Of a DNA stretch of 13,987 nt, positions 13,211 to 13,987 are shown piece by piece. The position numbers and the translations under genes were made by a program. Origin of the DNA: Rhodobacteraceae bacterium UBA1943 (GTDB lineage: Bacteria > Pseudomonadota > Alphaproteobacteria > Rhodobacterales > Rhodobacteraceae); the NCBI GenBank assembly GCA_002336845.1, contig DDEX01000114.1, forward strand, positions 1 through 13,987, in the 5' to 3' direction. A model generated the notes under the pieces. It had not been told where the DNA came from. It searched no databases and saw only the letters and a program-made list of their open reading frames with translations. Position 1 is the first letter of the stretch. Each line of letters opens with the position of its first letter.

Positions 13211-13987
13211 ATGAGCCAGATTTCCCTGACATTTCCCGATGGCAATATCCGCAATTATCAGGTGGGCGTGACTGCTGCCGAAGTCGCGGCCTCCATCGCC
13301 CCCTCGCTGGCCAAGGCCGCGATTTCCGCGCAAGTGGGCGGCAAGCATTGGGATCTGCAATGGCCGATCACCGAGTCGACGACGATTTCCATCAACACGA
13401 TGAAAGATGACGGCCCGGCGCTGGAACTGATCCGCCACGACCTGGCCCATATCATGGCCCGCGCCGTGCAGGAAATCTGGCCGGAGGTAAAGGTCACCAT
13501 CGGGCCTGTGCGCGATTACGGCTGGTTCTACGACTTTGACCGCGCCGAGCCGTTCACGCCCGAAGACCTGGGCCTGATCGAGGCGAAGATGAAGCAGATC
13601 ATCAACGCCCGAGACCCGGTGAAAACCGAGGTTTGGGACCGCGCCCGTGCAATTGCCTATTACGAAGAGCGCGGCGAGCCGTTCAAGGTTGAGCTGATCA
13701 ACCGCATCCCCGAAGGCGAAGACCTGCGGATGTATTGGCATGGCCACTGGCAAGACCTGTGCCGCGGCCCGCATCTGCAACACACGGGCCAGGTTCCGGC
13801 GGATGCGTTCAAGCTGACACATGTAGCGGGGGCCTACTGGCTGGGCGATGCCAGCCGCCCGATGCTGCAACGCATCTACGGCCTTGCCTTCAAGAACCGC
13901 GACGACCTCAAGGCCCATATGACCATGCTGGAAGAGGCCGCCAAGCGCGACCACCGCAAGCTGGGCCGCGAGATGGACCTGTTCCAC
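13211..13987 (+). CDS. thrS: Threonyl-tRNA synthetase, 3'-truncated by window edge
   Basis: The first 259 residues, reaching the last base of the window without a stop; the family has about 640-650. It charges tRNA-Thr and edits mischarged Ser-tRNA-Thr. Visible: the N-terminal TGS domain (about 1-63; SQISLTFPDGNIRNYQVGVT), then the tRNA_SAD editing domain with H-x-x-x-H (His76, His80 in IRHDLAHIMARA) and C-x-x-x-H (Cys184, His188 in WQDLCRGPHL), the full set of editing residues, at positions almost equal to E. coli (73, 77, 182, 186). The aminoacylation core is just beginning (LGREMDLFH). ATG 13211-13213 with GAGG 8 nt upstream. Divergent from the Tag-family gene. Confidence 0.97.
   Translation, partial: MSQISLTFPDGNIRNYQVGVTAAEVAASIAPSLAKAAISAQVGGKHWDLQWPITESTTISINTMKDDGPALELIRHDLAHIMARAVQEIWPEVKVTIGPVRDYGWFYDFDRAEPFTPEDLGLIEAKMKQIINARDPVKTEVWDRARAIAYYEERGEPFKVELINRIPEGEDLRMYWHGHWQDLCRGPHLQHTGQVPADAFKLTHVAGAYWLGDASRPMLQRIYGLAFKNRDDLKAHMTMLEEAAKRDHRKLGREMDLFH

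Noticed and set aside
1..13987. Mobile elements, CRISPR arrays, toxin-antitoxin or phage genes
   Set aside because: No transposase or integrase motifs, no spaced direct repeats, no terminal inverted repeats with target duplications were seen; all supported genes look like native chromosomal housekeeping or storage genes.

Overview
The window looks like chromosomal DNA from an alphaproteobacterium of the Rhodobacteraceae (Rhodobacter/Paracoccus-type). The grounds are a high G+C content with GC-rich third codon positions, the gene order phaZ / phaC-phaP-phaR typical of that family, and the protein sequences themselves. Genus assignment is not possible by eye. No mobile element, tRNA, rRNA or CRISPR array was seen.

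Layout: (1) 1-3329 (+), the 3' 96% or so of a single-chain pyruvate carboxylase gene, closed by a strong intrinsic terminator. (2) 3381-3723, a gene-poor stretch with an AT-rich patch and a possible decayed ORF. (3) 3724-5818 (-), a tight transcription unit phaR > lysR-type regulator > TMEM175-type channel (1 nt and 12 nt gaps). (4) 5931-6380 (-), the phasin gene phaP with its own terminator and a promoter packed with inverted repeats of the PhaR-operator type. (5) 6546-8339 (-), class I PHA synthase phaC. (6) 8444-9715 (+), the divergent intracellular PHB depolymerase phaZ. (7) 9838-13009 (-), a four-gene unit: Tag-family glycosylase, ABHD10-like hydrolase, exported or membrane-anchored hydrolase, and a small alpha/beta hydrolase that has lost its nucleophile serine. 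(8) 13211 to the window end (+), the 5' part of thrS.

The core is a complete polyhydroxybutyrate granule module: PhaC polymerises 3-hydroxybutyryl-CoA, PhaP coats the granule, PhaZ mobilises it, and PhaR represses the module until it is titrated onto new granules. The DNA supports one regulatory circuit: [C/T]TGC-N3/4-GCA[A/G] repeats occur in front of phaP (three in a nested array over the promoter and one over the ribosome binding site), in the phaC/phaZ divergent spacer, and in the phaR leader. Pyruvate carboxylase upstream is an anaplerotic enzyme of the same central carbon node, but it ends at its own terminator and nothing in the sequence ties it to PhaR.

The window is mostly ordinary, well-conserved metabolism. 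The parts most worth a second look are the operator architecture of the phaP promoter, the Ser-to-Gly change in the hydrolase at 9838-10548, the cysteine-free Tag-family protein, and the coupling of a LysR regulator and a TMEM175-like channel to phaR. I did not find convincing evidence of a wholly new system.
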